Positions 1 to 8,467 of a stretch of 64,000 nt of DNA are shown one piece after another. The notes beneath the pieces were generated by a model that made no database searches, was not told where the DNA came from, and saw only the letters and a list, made by a program, of their open reading frames with translations. This stretch comes from Sphingobium sp. V4. Lineage in GTDB: Bacteria; Pseudomonadota; Alphaproteobacteria; Sphingomonadales; Sphingomonadaceae. Each line of letters begins with the position of its first letter. Position 1 is the first letter of the stretch. The position numbers and the translations under genes were made by a program. Location: the NCBI RefSeq assembly GCF_029590555.1, contig NZ_CP081001.1, positions 1,612,001 to 1,676,000 on the forward strand. The letters are read 5' to 3'.

Positions 1-635
1 CCAACGGCTATTATAACCGCGCGGCGCTGGATGGATCGCGACCGGCCATCTACTTCATCAATCTCAAGGATGTCGGCGACTGGCCGAAATATGGCCTGCC
101 CGCGCTCACCTATCATGAGGGCGTGCCGGGCCATCATCTGCAAATCTCGACCGCGCAGAATGCGGGCGACGTGCCGATGCTGCGCAAGACCGCGTTCATG
201 AGCGCCTATACCGAGGGCTGGGCGCTCTATGCCGAGCAACTGGCCGACGAACTGGGCGGCTATGCGACGCCGCTCGACCGGGCGGGTTATCTCCAGTCCT
301 TTCTGTTCCGCGCGGCGCGGCTTGTCGTCGATACCGGCATCCATGCGAAGAAGTGGAGCCGCGAACAGGCGACCGACTATATGGTGGAGAAGACCGGCTT
401 CGCCCGGCCCCGCTGCCAGCGCGAGGTCGAACGCTATTGCACCCAACCGGGGCAGGCGACCAGCTACAAGGTCGGCCATGGCGTGTGGAGCAAGGCTCGC
501 AAGGCGGCAGAGGCGGAGCTGGGCGATGCCTTCGATATCAAGCAGTTCCACGCCATTCTTGAGGAAGGCGCTATGCCGCTGTCGATGCTGGAGAAGCGGG
601 TAGCGGCGCGGGCCAAGGCGGCCAAAGCCCAATAA
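1..635 (+). CDS. DUF885 family protein, C-terminal part
   Basis: This is the 3' part of a gene that begins before the window; the reading frame is open from base 3. The visible 210 residues contain a zinc-metallopeptidase-like HEGxPGHH motif (YHEGVPGHHLQ, bases about 114-146) and a downstream TEGWALYAEQL helix, the two hallmarks of the DUF885 family of predicted secreted or periplasmic peptidases. The C-terminus is Ala/Lys-rich. The family function is poorly defined, so metal-dependent peptidase activity is inferred from the motif only. The signal peptide, if any, lies outside the window. Confidence 0.85.
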   Translation, partial: NGYYNRAALDGSRPAIYFINLKDVGDWPKYGLPALTYHEGVPGHHLQISTAQNAGDVPMLRKTAFMSAYTEGWALYAEQLADELGGYATPLDRAGYLQSFLFRAARLVVDTGIHAKKWSREQATDYMVEKTGFARPRCQREVERYCTQPGQATSYKVGHGVWSKARKAAEAELGDAFDIKQFHAILEEGAMPLSMLEKRVAARAKAAKAQ

Positions 636-641
636 TCTTTT

Positions 642-830
642 TCGTCATCCCGCCGAGGCGGGAATCCCTCTCCCTGACATCGAACCTGGTTCAAGGTCCG
701 GAGAAGGGTTCCCGCCTGGAGCTGTTTGCGATCCTGGTGGATCGGATCAACCGCTCCACTGGTTTTATGCGATTGACGACTCATCAGAAGATTCCATCTG
801 ATGGGAAATCGCTCTGGGCGGGAATGACGA
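642..830. repeat. REP-like element bounded by imperfect inverted repeats
   Basis: The gap between the DUF885 gene and dnaB starts with TCGTCATCCCGCC (642) and ends with GGCGGGAATGACGA (817-830). These ends are near-perfect reverse complements of the 'TCATTCCCGC' type common in intergenic repeats of GC-rich proteobacteria. Inside is a perfect 7-bp hairpin, CATCAGA (782-788) with TCTGATG (797-803). No second copy was seen in the window. It could act as a terminator for both convergent flanking genes or be a non-autonomous mobile repeat. Confidence 0.5.
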
Positions 831-849
831 CGATGATTGTTGTCTCAGC

Positions 850-2334
850 TCATTCGTAGCTCAGATCCTCATAGCTGTCCTCGGCCAGATCGGAGAAGCG
901 GGTGATCTTGGCGTCGAACTTCATGCGGATACGGCCGGTGGAACCGTGGCGCTGCTTGGCGACGATGACTTCCGCCTTGCCGTAGATGCGCTCCATATTT
1001 TCTTTCCACGCGGCGTAGGCGGCCTCGTCGTCGGGCTTGGGTTCCTTGGCGGCCTCGTAATAATCCTCGCGGAACACGAACCAGACCATGTCCGCGTCCT
1101 GCTCGATCGAGCCGGATTCGCGCAGGTCGGACAGTTGCGGCCTTTTGTCCTCGCGCTGTTCCACCGCGCGGCTGAGCTGCGACAGGGCCAGCACCGGGAC
1201 ATGAAGTTCCTTCGCCAAGGTCTTCAAACCACGAGAAATTTCCGAAATTTCATTGACGCGATTCTCGTTCCCCCGCCCGGTTCCCTGGAGTAGCTGGAGA
1301 TAGTCGACGACGATGAAGCCGATGTCGTGGCGGCGCTTGAGGCGGCGCGCGCGGGTGCGCAGCGCCGCGATGGTGAGGCCGGGCGTATCGTCGATGAAGA
1401 GCGGCAGTTCCTGTAGCTCCCGCGCGGCGCGGGACAGATTCTGGAAATCGGCGCGGCTGATCTTGCCCATGCGCAGCGCTTCCCCGGAAATGCCGGACTG
1501 TTCGGCGAGAACGCGGGTCGCCAGCTGATCCGCCGACATTTCGAGCGAGAAGAAGGCGGTCTTGGCACCCATATTCTTTTCCGCCGGGATGCCGTCGGCA
1601 TTGTCCCGCAGCCAGCGCGACGCCGCATTATAGGCGATGTTGGTCGCCAGCGAGGTCTTGCCCATGCCCGGACGTCCCGCCAGGATCATGAGGTCCGAAT
1701 TGTGCAGGCCGCCGATCTTGGCGTTGAGGCTGTTGATCCCGGTGGTGATGCCCGACACATGGCCGCCGCTGTTGAGCGCGCGCTCGGCCACCTGCACGGC
1801 GGCGGTGGATGCGGTGAGGAAACTTTTGACCGATCCCGTCTCGCCCTCACCCTCCGACACCTTGTAGAGAGCGACTTCGGCCGCCTCGATCTGCTCGCGG
1901 GGATTGACATCCTCGCTGGTGTCCATTGCATTTTCAACAAGTTCTCGGCCGACGCTGACAAGCTGGCGCAGCAACGCCAGGTCGTAGATCTGGCTGGCGA
2001 AGTCGCGCGCGCCGATCAGCGCCGCGCCATTGCCGGTCAGTTGCGCCAGATAGGCCGCCCCGCCAAGTTCCCGGAGCGCCGGATCCTGTTCCAGCATGGG
2101 CTTGAGCGTCACCGGGTTGGCGACCATGTCCTTGTCCAGCAGGCGCATGATCGCGTCGTAGATGCGGCCGTGCAGCGGCTCGAAAAAATGTTCGGCCTTG
2201 AGCCTGAGCTGCACATCCTCGGCAATGCGGTTGTCGATCATGATCGCGCCCAGCAGCGCGGCCTCCGCCTCGACATTGCGCGGCAGTTCGGTTCCGCCCG
2301 TTTCGGCGGGATTCAATTTCAGCAGTTCGACCAT
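850..2334 (-). CDS. dnaB: Replicative DNA helicase DnaB
   Basis: Hexameric helicase that unwinds the chromosome at the replication fork. The 494-residue length is usual for bacterial DnaB. The N-terminal primase-interacting domain covers about residues 17-120. The RecA-like C-terminal domain carries Walker A GRPGMGKT (residues 220-227), the VVDYLQLL Walker B region and the conserved SQLSRAVEQR segment. No intein interrupts it. The open frame continues upstream to 3111, but that extension runs across the UPF0262 gene. The ATG at 2334 is preceded by a GGAGAGGAAAGAGG-like ribosome binding site and gives the normal N-terminus. It is divergent from the UPF0262 gene across a 114-bp gap that contains a DnaA box. 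Confidence 0.97.
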   Translation of the reverse strand: MVELLKLNPAETGGTELPRNVEAEAALLGAIMIDNRIAEDVQLRLKAEHFFEPLHGRIYDAIMRLLDKDMVANPVTLKPMLEQDPALRELGGAAYLAQLTGNGAALIGARDFASQIYDLALLRQLVSVGRELVENAMDTSEDVNPREQIEAAEVALYKVSEGEGETGSVKSFLTASTAAVQVAERALNSGGHVSGITTGINSLNAKIGGLHNSDLMILAGRPGMGKTSLATNIAYNAASRWLRDNADGIPAEKNMGAKTAFFSLEMSADQLATRVLAEQSGISGEALRMGKISRADFQNLSRAARELQELPLFIDDTPGLTIAALRTRARRLKRRHDIGFIVVDYLQLLQGTGRGNENRVNEISEISRGLKTLAKELHVPVLALSQLSRAVEQREDKRPQLSDLRESGSIEQDADMVWFVFREDYYEAAKEPKPDDEAAYAAWKENMERIYGKAEVIVAKQRHGSTGRIRMKFDAKITRFSDLAEDSYEDLSYE

Positions 2335-2389
2335 GCGCCCTCTTTCCTCTCCCGACACGCGCCGCGCAAGGGCAATATCCGAAAGCATC

Positions 2390-2398
2390 TGTGGATAA
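2390..2398 (-). promoter_or_regulatory. Perfect DnaA box
   Basis: TGTGGATAA on the + strand is the exact complement of the consensus DnaA box TTATCCACA. It sits in the 114-bp divergent gap, 56 bp upstream of the dnaB start and 50 bp upstream of the UPF0262 start. DnaA is a known transcription factor for replication genes, so control of dnaB is a reasonable inference. A chance match of a 9-mer is possible but unlikely in exactly this gap. Confidence 0.6.
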
Positions 2399-2448
2399 GT
2401 CCCGCTTGCATTTCGGCGCGCGCCGCCGCACTGACAGTGCGCTTGCAT

Positions 2449-2931
2449 ATGGCTGATCCGCGCATCATAGACATCCAGCTCGACCAGCGCACGATCCTGT
2501 GGCGCAATGCCGACGTGGAGCAGGAACGGCGCATCGCGATCTTCGACCTGCTGGAGGATAATCATTTCGCGCCCCAGCGCGTTCATGACGACGGCTATGC
2601 CGGTCCCTACAAGGTGATGCTGCGGGTCGAGGAAGGTCGGCTGGTGATCGAGATCAACCGGGAAGACGACAGCCCGCTGGAGGCGATCATCCTGGGGCTG
2701 GGCCGGTTCCGCCGCCCGATCCGCGACTATTTCGCGATCTGCGACAGCTATTATCAGGCGATCAGCAATGCGTCGCCCCAGCAGATCGAGACGGTCGACA
2801 TGGCCCGCCGCGCCATCCACAATGATGCGGCGGAGGTCCTGAAGGAGCGGCTGGAAGGCAAGATCGACGTGGATTTCGACACGGCGCGGCGCCTTTTCAC
2901 GCTGATCTGCGTGCTGCATATCAAGGGGTAG
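2449..2931 (+). CDS. UPF0262 family protein
   Basis: A 160-residue protein matching the alphaproteobacterial UPF0262 family, recognised from the TILWRNADVEQERRIAIFDL segment near residues 14-33 and its overall length. It has no signal peptide or membrane segment, so it is probably cytosolic. No biochemical function is known for the family. The ATG at 2449 is preferred because it gives the family-typical short N-terminus; the open frame upstream overlaps dnaB in antisense. It is divergent from dnaB and 13 bp upstream of the GH25-like gene. Confidence 0.88.
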   Translation: MADPRIIDIQLDQRTILWRNADVEQERRIAIFDLLEDNHFAPQRVHDDGYAGPYKVMLRVEEGRLVIEINREDDSPLEAIILGLGRFRRPIRDYFAICDSYYQAISNASPQQIETVDMARRAIHNDAAEVLKERLEGKIDVDFDTARRLFTLICVLHIKG

Positions 2932-2944
2932 AAAGATCAGGGTT

Positions 2945-3628
2945 GTGACTTTGGGGGGCCTGCTGTTCCGGATCGGGGCGGGACTGGCGGTGGTCGCGGC
3001 GCTGGCTCTGGCGCTGTGGCTCCATGCGCGCGCCTGGGCCCCTGACCGCGAGCAATATCCGGTGCAAGGCGTCACCATCAGCGCCGACAATGGCGTGGTC
3101 GACTGGGGCACGCTGGCCGCGCAGGGAACGGATTTCGCCTATGTGCGCGCGGTGGATGGCGCCGGCCGGCGCGACCCCGCCTTCGCCGCCAACTGGCGCG
3201 CCGCGCGCGCGGCGGGGATGCGCTATGGAGCGTTCATCGATTTGAGCCTGTGCCGCCGGCCGAGCGACCAGGCGACCGGCTTCATGACCACGGTGCCGCG
3301 CGACAACGCCGCGCTGCCCCCGGTCATCCGACTTGCGTTCCAGCCGGGATGCAGGGCGCGGCCGCGGCGCGACCAGCTGCTGTCGGACCTCAACACGCTT
3401 ATCAACCTGGTGGAGGGCCAGGCGGGAAGGCCCGCCCTGCTCAACCTGACCGAGGATTTCGACAAGGCCTATGATGTCGGGTCGGGCATCAACCGGACGC
3501 TGTGGCTGGACGGCAATTTCTTCCCGCCCGATTATGCCTCCAAGCCCTGGGTGATGTGGACAGCCAGCGACATGCGGCATATCGACGGCGTCGATGGTCC
3601 GGTCCGATGGAATGTGGTGGCGCCGTGA
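2945..3628 (+). CDS. GH25 (lysozyme-like) fold protein, active site degenerate
   Basis: A 227-residue protein with an N-terminal membrane anchor or signal segment (about residues 5-28), followed by a glycoside hydrolase family 25 fold: the blocks VDWGTLAAQGTDFAYVRA, DPAFAANWRAARAAGMRYGA and LPPVIRL line up with the family. In typical GH25 enzymes the first strand ends in a DVS-type Asp and the KxTEG motif supplies the catalytic Glu. Here they read GVTIS and RAVDG, so the key acidic residues appear replaced. It may bind peptidoglycan without normal muramidase activity. The GTG start follows an AGATCAGGG-like site. Its stop overlaps the cdd start (TGATG). Confidence 0.75.
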   Translation: MTLGGLLFRIGAGLAVVAALALALWLHARAWAPDREQYPVQGVTISADNGVVDWGTLAAQGTDFAYVRAVDGAGRRDPAFAANWRAARAAGMRYGAFIDLSLCRRPSDQATGFMTTVPRDNAALPPVIRLAFQPGCRARPRRDQLLSDLNTLINLVEGQAGRPALLNLTEDFDKAYDVGSGINRTLWLDGNFFPPDYASKPWVMWTASDMRHIDGVDGPVRWNVVAP

Positions 3629-4086
3629 TGAGTGAAACAGACGATATCCAGATGCTGATCGCCGCCGCGCGCGGGGCGATGGCGAACGCCCATGCGCCCT
3701 ATAGCCGCTTCGCCGTGGGCGCGGCGGTGCGGCTGACCGACGGCAGCATCGTCACCGGGTGCAATTTCGAGAATGCGAGCTACGGCCTGTCGCTCTGCGC
3801 CGAGACGGTGGCGCTGGCGAGCGTCAATGCGCAGGGGCGTTTTGGCGACGTAGCCGCGATCGCAGTCGTGGGCGGGGCAATGGATGGTCCGCAGGACGCG
3901 CTCGTCACCCCGTGCGGGCGATGCCGCCAGATCATGAACGAGGCCGAGCAGATGGCCGGCCGCACCCTGGCCGTCTATTGCGCCACGCCCGGCGGCGAAC
4001 GGGTGCTCGACCTTCGCGTCGCCGACCTTCTTCCCCATGCCTTCGGTCCGGCGGACCTGGGCATCGGCCCCATCAAAAAGAGCTGA
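3628..4086 (+). CDS. cdd: Cytidine deaminase
   Basis: A 152-residue deaminase that converts (deoxy)cytidine to (deoxy)uridine in pyrimidine salvage. The zinc site of the small tetrameric class is complete: C57-A-E59 (CAETVA), with the catalytic Glu, and P-C96-G-R-C99. The N-terminal YSRFAVGAA and GCNFENASYGL substrate-binding motifs are present. The ATG overlaps the stop of the preceding GH25-like gene by one base, and dcd follows after 6 bp. Both neighbouring enzymes feed the dUMP/dTTP pool, so co-transcription is sensible. Confidence 0.95.
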   Translation: MSETDDIQMLIAAARGAMANAHAPYSRFAVGAAVRLTDGSIVTGCNFENASYGLSLCAETVALASVNAQGRFGDVAAIAVVGGAMDGPQDALVTPCGRCRQIMNEAEQMAGRTLAVYCATPGGERVLDLRVADLLPHAFGPADLGIGPIKKS

Positions 4087-4092
4087 GACATC

Positions 4093-4647
4093 ATGGCCAT
4101 TCTTTCCGACAAGTGGATTCGCGAACAGGCGCTGAGGACCGGCATGATCGAGCCGTTCGTGGAGAGCCAGAAGCGCGACGGCTGCATCAGCTATGGCCTG
4201 TCCTCCTATGGCTATGACGCGCGGGTCGCGGACGAGTTCAAGATCTTCACCAATGTCGACAGCGCGGTGGTGGACCCCAAGGATTTCGCGGCCAACAGCT
4301 TCGTTGACCGCAAGACCGACTGCTGCATCATCCCGCCCAACAGCTTCGCCCTGGCCCGCACGGTCGAATATTTCCGCGTGCCGCGCGACGTGCTGGTGAT
4401 CTGCCTGGGCAAATCCACCTATGCGCGGTGCGGCATCATCGTGAACGTGACGCCGCTGGAGCCGGGCTGGGAAGGCCATGTCACGCTGGAGTTTTCCAAC
4501 ACGACGCCGCTGCCCGCCAAGATCTACGCGAACGAGGGCGCCTGCCAGTTCCTGTTCCTCCAGGGCAACGAACCGTGCGAGGTCAGCTATGCCGATCGCG
4601 CCGGCAAATATATGGGCCAGCAGGGGGTGACACTGCCCCGCCTGTAG
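4093..4647 (+). CDS. dcd: dCTP deaminase
   Basis: A 184-residue trimeric dCTP deaminase (dCTP to dUTP plus ammonia), the usual length for this family. Recognised from [13 protein letters not shown], the catalytic-loop region with [20 protein letters not shown], and the C-terminal [13 protein letters not shown] tail that closes over the nucleotide. It is cytosolic. It lies in a tight + strand run after cdd; together they supply deoxyuridine nucleotides for thymidylate synthesis. Confidence 0.97.
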   Translation: MAILSDKWIREQALRTGMIEPFVESQKRDGCISYGLSSYGYDARVADEFKIFTNVDSAVVDPKDFAANSFVDRKTDCCIIPPNSFALARTVEYFRVPRDVLVICLGKSTYARCGIIVNVTPLEPGWEGHVTLEFSNTTPLPAKIYANEGACQFLFLQGNEPCEVSYADRAGKYMGQQGVTLPRL

Positions 4648-4661
4648 GCGACACTGGGTCC

Positions 4662-5432
4662 ATGAGCTTCTGGCGCATCGGAAAACAGCGGCACGCCGAA
4701 CCTGATGATCGCCCGCCGCCGAGCATAGGCGAGGATGGGCGCTGCTATGCGATCGGCGACATCCATGGGCGACTGGACCTGCTGGAGCAGTTGTTGCGGC
4801 TGATCGCCGCCGACTGCCTGACGCGGGAACCGATGGCTTCGCGCCTGCTATTCCTGGGCGACCTGGTCGATCGCGGCCCCTCATCGCGCGCGGTGGTCGA
4901 TCGTGTCATGGGGCTGGTCGACCGGGAGGATGCGATCTGCCTGAAGGGCAATCATGAGGAATTGTTCGTCGCGGCCGCTTATGGCGACGAACGCGTCGTT
5001 CCGACCTTCCGCCGGGCGGGCGGCGCGCAGGCACTGGCCAGCTACGGCCTGACGCCACGCCAGTTCGAAACGATGGAGGACGCCGCCATCGTCGCGTGGA
5101 TGCAGGCCCATGTTCCGCGCGCCCATGTCGATTTTCTGGATGGCTGCCCGAACAGTATCGAGTGGGGCGACTATCTCTTCGTCCATGCGGGCATCCGTCC
5201 CGGCATAGCGATCGACGATCAGGACCCGGTCGACCTGCGCTGGATCCGACGGGACTTTCTGGACCACGACCGCGCCCACCCCAAGATGGTCGTCCATGGC
5301 CACAGCATCACCCCGGACGTCGACCTGCGCACCAACCGGATCGGCGTCGACACCGGCGCCTATTTTTCGGGAAGATTGACCGCCATCGGCCTGGAACGGA
5401 CCGACCGCTGGTTCCTCCAGACCGGAAGCTGA
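4662..5432 (+). CDS. Metallophosphoesterase (PPP-type serine/threonine phosphatase fold)
   Basis: A 256-residue calcineurin-like phosphoesterase. The dinuclear metal motifs are intact: GDIHGRLD, GDLVDRGPSS, GNHEEL, then FVHAGIRPG and VVHGHS. This order resembles the bacterial PrpA/PrpB and lambda phosphatase group. The ATG at 4662 follows the dcd stop by 14 bp and gives a short hydrophilic leader. The substrate is unknown; protein phosphatase and diadenosine-tetraphosphate hydrolase activities both occur in this fold. Confidence 0.85.
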   Translation: MSFWRIGKQRHAEPDDRPPPSIGEDGRCYAIGDIHGRLDLLEQLLRLIAADCLTREPMASRLLFLGDLVDRGPSSRAVVDRVMGLVDREDAICLKGNHEELFVAAAYGDERVVPTFRRAGGAQALASYGLTPRQFETMEDAAIVAWMQAHVPRAHVDFLDGCPNSIEWGDYLFVHAGIRPGIAIDDQDPVDLRWIRRDFLDHDRAHPKMVVHGHSITPDVDLRTNRIGVDTGAYFSGRLTAIGLERTDRWFLQTGS

Positions 5433-5463
5433 AGACGCGCGGCGGTCCGCCAAAGATAATTTC

Positions 5464-5475
5464 GGACAAATGTCC
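5464..5475. promoter_or_regulatory. Palindromic site upstream of TonB-dependent receptor
   Basis: GGACA-AA-TGTCC forms a 5+5 bp dyad 94 bp upstream of the receptor start, in the 136-bp gap after the phosphoesterase gene. It is a possible operator; the regulator is unknown. Confidence 0.3.
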
Positions 5476-5568
5476 TGCTTTGCCCGAATGAAATAGTGGA
5501 TCGCACGACCACATTCGTTCCCTAGCAGCAGAACGGCAATAATTGTCGTCGCATCAGGGGAACAGACA

Positions 5569-8409
5569 ATGCGTATTCGCCATGCCGTGGCGGGGGCTGC
5601 CCTCGCCATCAGCCTTGTTTCGCCCAGTCAACTTGTTGCCGCGGCGACCACGGACGCTTCACTGGTCCAGCGTCACAAGTTCGACATCCATGTCCAGCCG
5701 CTGAGCGGGGCGCTGCGGCAATTGTCCGCCCAGTCGGGCGTGCGTATTCTCTTTCCCTATGACGAGGTCGCCGCGATCCGCAGCCGCCGCGTACAGGGAT
5801 GGATGTCGACCCAGGAAGCCCTGGCGCGCCTGCTTGCGGGCACCGACCTCAAATCCTCCGAAGCCGGCGCCGGCGTCATCGCGCTGGCATCCCCCGCCAG
5901 CCGCAGCGCCGCCCGGCGCAGCCCGCTGGCGCTGCAATATGCGCAGGCCAGCGTGCCGGGCGCAGGGTCGGACACTCTGGCGATGGCCCCTGCCCCCGAG
6001 CCGGTCGAGGATGCGACGCCGATTATCGTCACCGGTACCCGCACCACCACCCGCACCGTCGCCGAGAGCCTGGCGCCGATCGACGTGCTGGGCGCGAAGG
6101 ATCTGGAAACCAGCGGCAAGCAGTCGGTGCGCGACCTGCTGGGCACGCTGGTCCCCTCCATCAACGTTTCGAATAATGGCGCGGGCGCGAGCTGGGCGGT
6201 GCGTACCCTGTCGCTGCGCGGTCTGGGCGGCGACCAGCTGCTGGTGCTGGTGAACGGCAAGCGCCGGCACAATACCGCGACCCTGTTCATCAACGGGTCC
6301 GTCCAGAACGGCCAGTCGCCGCCCGACCTGGACCTGATCCCCGGCAACGCGATCCAGCGAATCGAGGTGCTGCGCGACGGTGCGTCGGCGCAATATGGGT
6401 CAGATGCGATCGCGGGCGTGGTCAACATCATCCTGAAGAACGACACGGCGGGCGGCGCGGCGCTGACCATGGGCAGCACCGCGGACAATGGCGGCTGGCA
6501 GGGGCGCTGGCAGATCGACAAGGGCTTTTCGATCGGCCCCGACGGCGGCTATATCCATCTGTCGGCGGACGGCGTGTTGCAGGACAATACGGTCGTCGCC
6601 AGCAGCCCGATCACCACCAATCCCTTCTACCCGACCGGCGACGCGCGCAATGCGAACCCGGACCGCATCCGCGCCAAATATGGCCAGCCGCAGGTGATCG
6701 GTGGCAATGTCGGCTATGACGCGATGATGCCGGTGGGCAATGGCGGGCTGGAACTCTACAGCTTCGGCACCTATTCCAAGCGCCACGCCGCCGGCTGGCT
6801 GACCTATCGCAATCCGGCCGCGCTCAACAACATCTACGCGATCTACCCGGAAGGCTATATCCCGCGCATCCACGTCTATGACGAGGATTTCCAGGTCGCC
6901 GCGGGCCTGCGCGGAGAACTGGGCGGTGGCGTCAATTTCGACTTATCCACAAGTTATGCACAGGATGAGGTCAAATATTCGCAGACCACATCGCTCAATC
7001 CGTCCATGGGCACGGCCAGCCCCACCCATTTCTACCTGGGCAAGATCCGGTTCGATGAATGGACCAGCAACCTGGACCTGACCAAGGAATTCGATGTCGG
7101 CCTGAGCGAGCCGCTCGCCCTGGCGGTGGGCGCCGAATATAAGAAAAACAAGTTCCTGATCGGCGCCGGCGACCCGGAATCCTATATCGACGGCAAATAT
7201 GTGTCGCCGGCGGGAAGCTGGCTGGCGGGGGTGACGCGGACTGGCGTCGGCTCCCAGGGCGTCACCGGCTTCCTGCCCGAGGGTTCGGGCAGCTGGAGCC
7301 GCGACAACTGGAGCGCCTATGTGAACCTGGAAGGCGAGATTGTCCAGGGCGTGGAATTCGGCCTGGCCGGGCGGCATGAGGATTATTCCGACTTCGGCAC
7401 GACCGATACCGGCAAGGCATCGATCCGCATCGAACCGACGCGCGGCTTCGCCATTCGCGGCACCGCCAGCACCGGCTTCCGCGCGCCGACGCTGCAACAA
7501 CAGCATTACGCGTCATCGTCGACCATCAACGTGCCGGTGAACGGCGTCAACCAGCTGCTGCCGGTGCAGGCGCTGCCGGTCGACGGGGTTGCCGCGCGCG
7601 CTCTGGGCGCGGTGTCGCTGAAACCCGAAAAGTCGACCAACTTTTCGGCTGGCATCGTCATCACTCCCGCGCCGAACCTGAACCTCACCATCGACGCCTA
7701 CCAGATCAAGATCAAGGACCGCATCCTGCTGTCCGAGACGCTGAGCGGTACGGTGGTCATGAACGCGCTGGCTGCGGCAGGCATCCAGGGCGTGGCCGGT
7801 GGCCTGATCTTCTCCAACGCCGCCGACACGCGCACCCGCGGCCTGGACATCGTCAGCACCTATCGCGCGGGACTGGGCGACATGGGGACAGCGACGGTCA
7901 GCCTGTCGGCCAACTTCAACAAGACGATCTTCACCCACATCGACCCGGTTCCCGACGTGATCGCCGCTTCGGGACTGGCGCTGATCGGCCGCGCCAAGAT
8001 CGGCGATCTGTCGGAAGGCACGCCACGCAACAAGTTCATCGCGAACATCCTGTGGGAAAAGGATGCGTTCAACCTCAACCTGCGCGCCACCCGCTTCGGC
8101 AAGATCACCCAGCGGGCCAGCGCGCGCGTCTATCACACGAGCGACTATGTCGCCTGCACCGCGGGCAGCGCCGGCTGCACGCTGGGTTTCGTGGACGAGG
8201 TGTTGTCACCCAAGGCGATCCTGGACCTGGAGATCGGCTACAAGCTGGCCAAGGGCGTGAAGCTGTCGATCGGAGCGAACAATCTGCTTAACACCTATCC
8301 CGACAAGCTGAAGCCGGTGAACCGCGCGGCGGGCAGCCTTTACAACGCCTATGCCCCCTATGGCATCAGCGGCGGCTTCTATTATGGCCGGTTCAACCTG
8401 GAGTTCTGA
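5569..8409 (+). CDS. TonB-dependent receptor with N-terminal STN domain
   Basis: A 946-residue outer-membrane receptor. A signal peptide (about residues 1-25) is followed by a secretin/TonB N-terminal (STN) domain (about residues 33-105, beginning FDIHVQPLSGALRQLS). A linker leads to a TonB-box-like TPIIVTGTRTT, then the plug (about 160-290, with LSLRGLGGDQLLVLVNGKRR and AQYGSDAIAGVVNIILK) and a beta-barrel ending in an aromatic-terminated strand (FNLEF). STN domains usually signal receptor occupancy to an anti-sigma/ECF sigma pair; such a pair lies just downstream on the other strand. The ligand is unknown. The gene contains two tandem DnaA-box sequences. Confidence 0.93.
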   Translation: MRIRHAVAGAALAISLVSPSQLVAAATTDASLVQRHKFDIHVQPLSGALRQLSAQSGVRILFPYDEVAAIRSRRVQGWMSTQEALARLLAGTDLKSSEAGAGVIALASPASRSAARRSPLALQYAQASVPGAGSDTLAMAPAPEPVEDATPIIVTGTRTTTRTVAESLAPIDVLGAKDLETSGKQSVRDLLGTLVPSINVSNNGAGASWAVRTLSLRGLGGDQLLVLVNGKRRHNTATLFINGSVQNGQSPPDLDLIPGNAIQRIEVLRDGASAQYGSDAIAGVVNIILKNDTAGGAALTMGSTADNGGWQGRWQIDKGFSIGPDGGYIHLSADGVLQDNTVVASSPITTNPFYPTGDARNANPDRIRAKYGQPQVIGGNVGYDAMMPVGNGGLELYSFGTYSKRHAAGWLTYRNPAALNNIYAIYPEGYIPRIHVYDEDFQVAAGLRGELGGGVNFDLSTSYAQDEVKYSQTTSLNPSMGTASPTHFYLGKIRFDEWTSNLDLTKEFDVGLSEPLALAVGAEYKKNKFLIGAGDPESYIDGKYVSPAGSWLAGVTRTGVGSQGVTGFLPEGSGSWSRDNWSAYVNLEGEIVQGVEFGLAGRHEDYSDFGTTDTGKASIRIEPTRGFAIRGTASTGFRAPTLQQQHYASSSTINVPVNGVNQLLPVQALPVDGVAARALGAVSLKPEKSTNFSAGIVITPAPNLNLTIDAYQIKIKDRILLSETLSGTVVMNALAAAGIQGVAGGLIFSNAADTRTRGLDIVSTYRAGLGDMGTATVSLSANFNKTIFTHIDPVPDVIAASGLALIGRAKIGDLSEGTPRNKFIANILWEKDAFNLNLRATRFGKITQRASARVYHTSDYVACTAGSAGCTLGFVDEVLSPKAILDLEIGYKLAKGVKLSIGANNLLNTYPDKLKPVNRAAGSLYNAYAPYGISGGFYYGRFNLEF
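6943..6962 (+). other. Two tandem DnaA boxes inside the receptor gene
   Basis: TTATCCACA (6943-6951) and TTATGCACA (6954-6962) both fit TTATNCACA exactly and are separated by 2 bp on the same strand. They encode LSTSYAQ in the receptor barrel and use a TTA leucine codon and AGT serine codon that are rare in the surrounding GC-rich reading frame. Spacing of 11 bp places both on the same helical face. Whether DnaA binds is not known. Confidence 0.5.
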
Positions 8410-8413
8410 GGGA

Positions 8414-8436
8414 CAGGGGGGCACAAGCGCCCCCTG
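8414..8436. terminator. Hairpin between convergent genes
   Basis: A 7-bp GC stem (CAGGGGG at 8414-8420, CCCCCTG at 8430-8436) lies 4 bp after the receptor stop and faces the anti-sigma gene on the other strand. There is no T-tract, so intrinsic termination is uncertain. Confidence 0.35.
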
Positions 8437-8467
8437 ACTTCGGTCTCGAAGCGCGGATGACACACGG

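Noticed and set aside
2335..3111. N-terminal extension of the dnaB frame (753-residue version)
   Set aside because: It runs antisense through the UPF0262 and GH25-like genes, has no helicase homology, and the internal ATG at 2334 has a good ribosome binding site.
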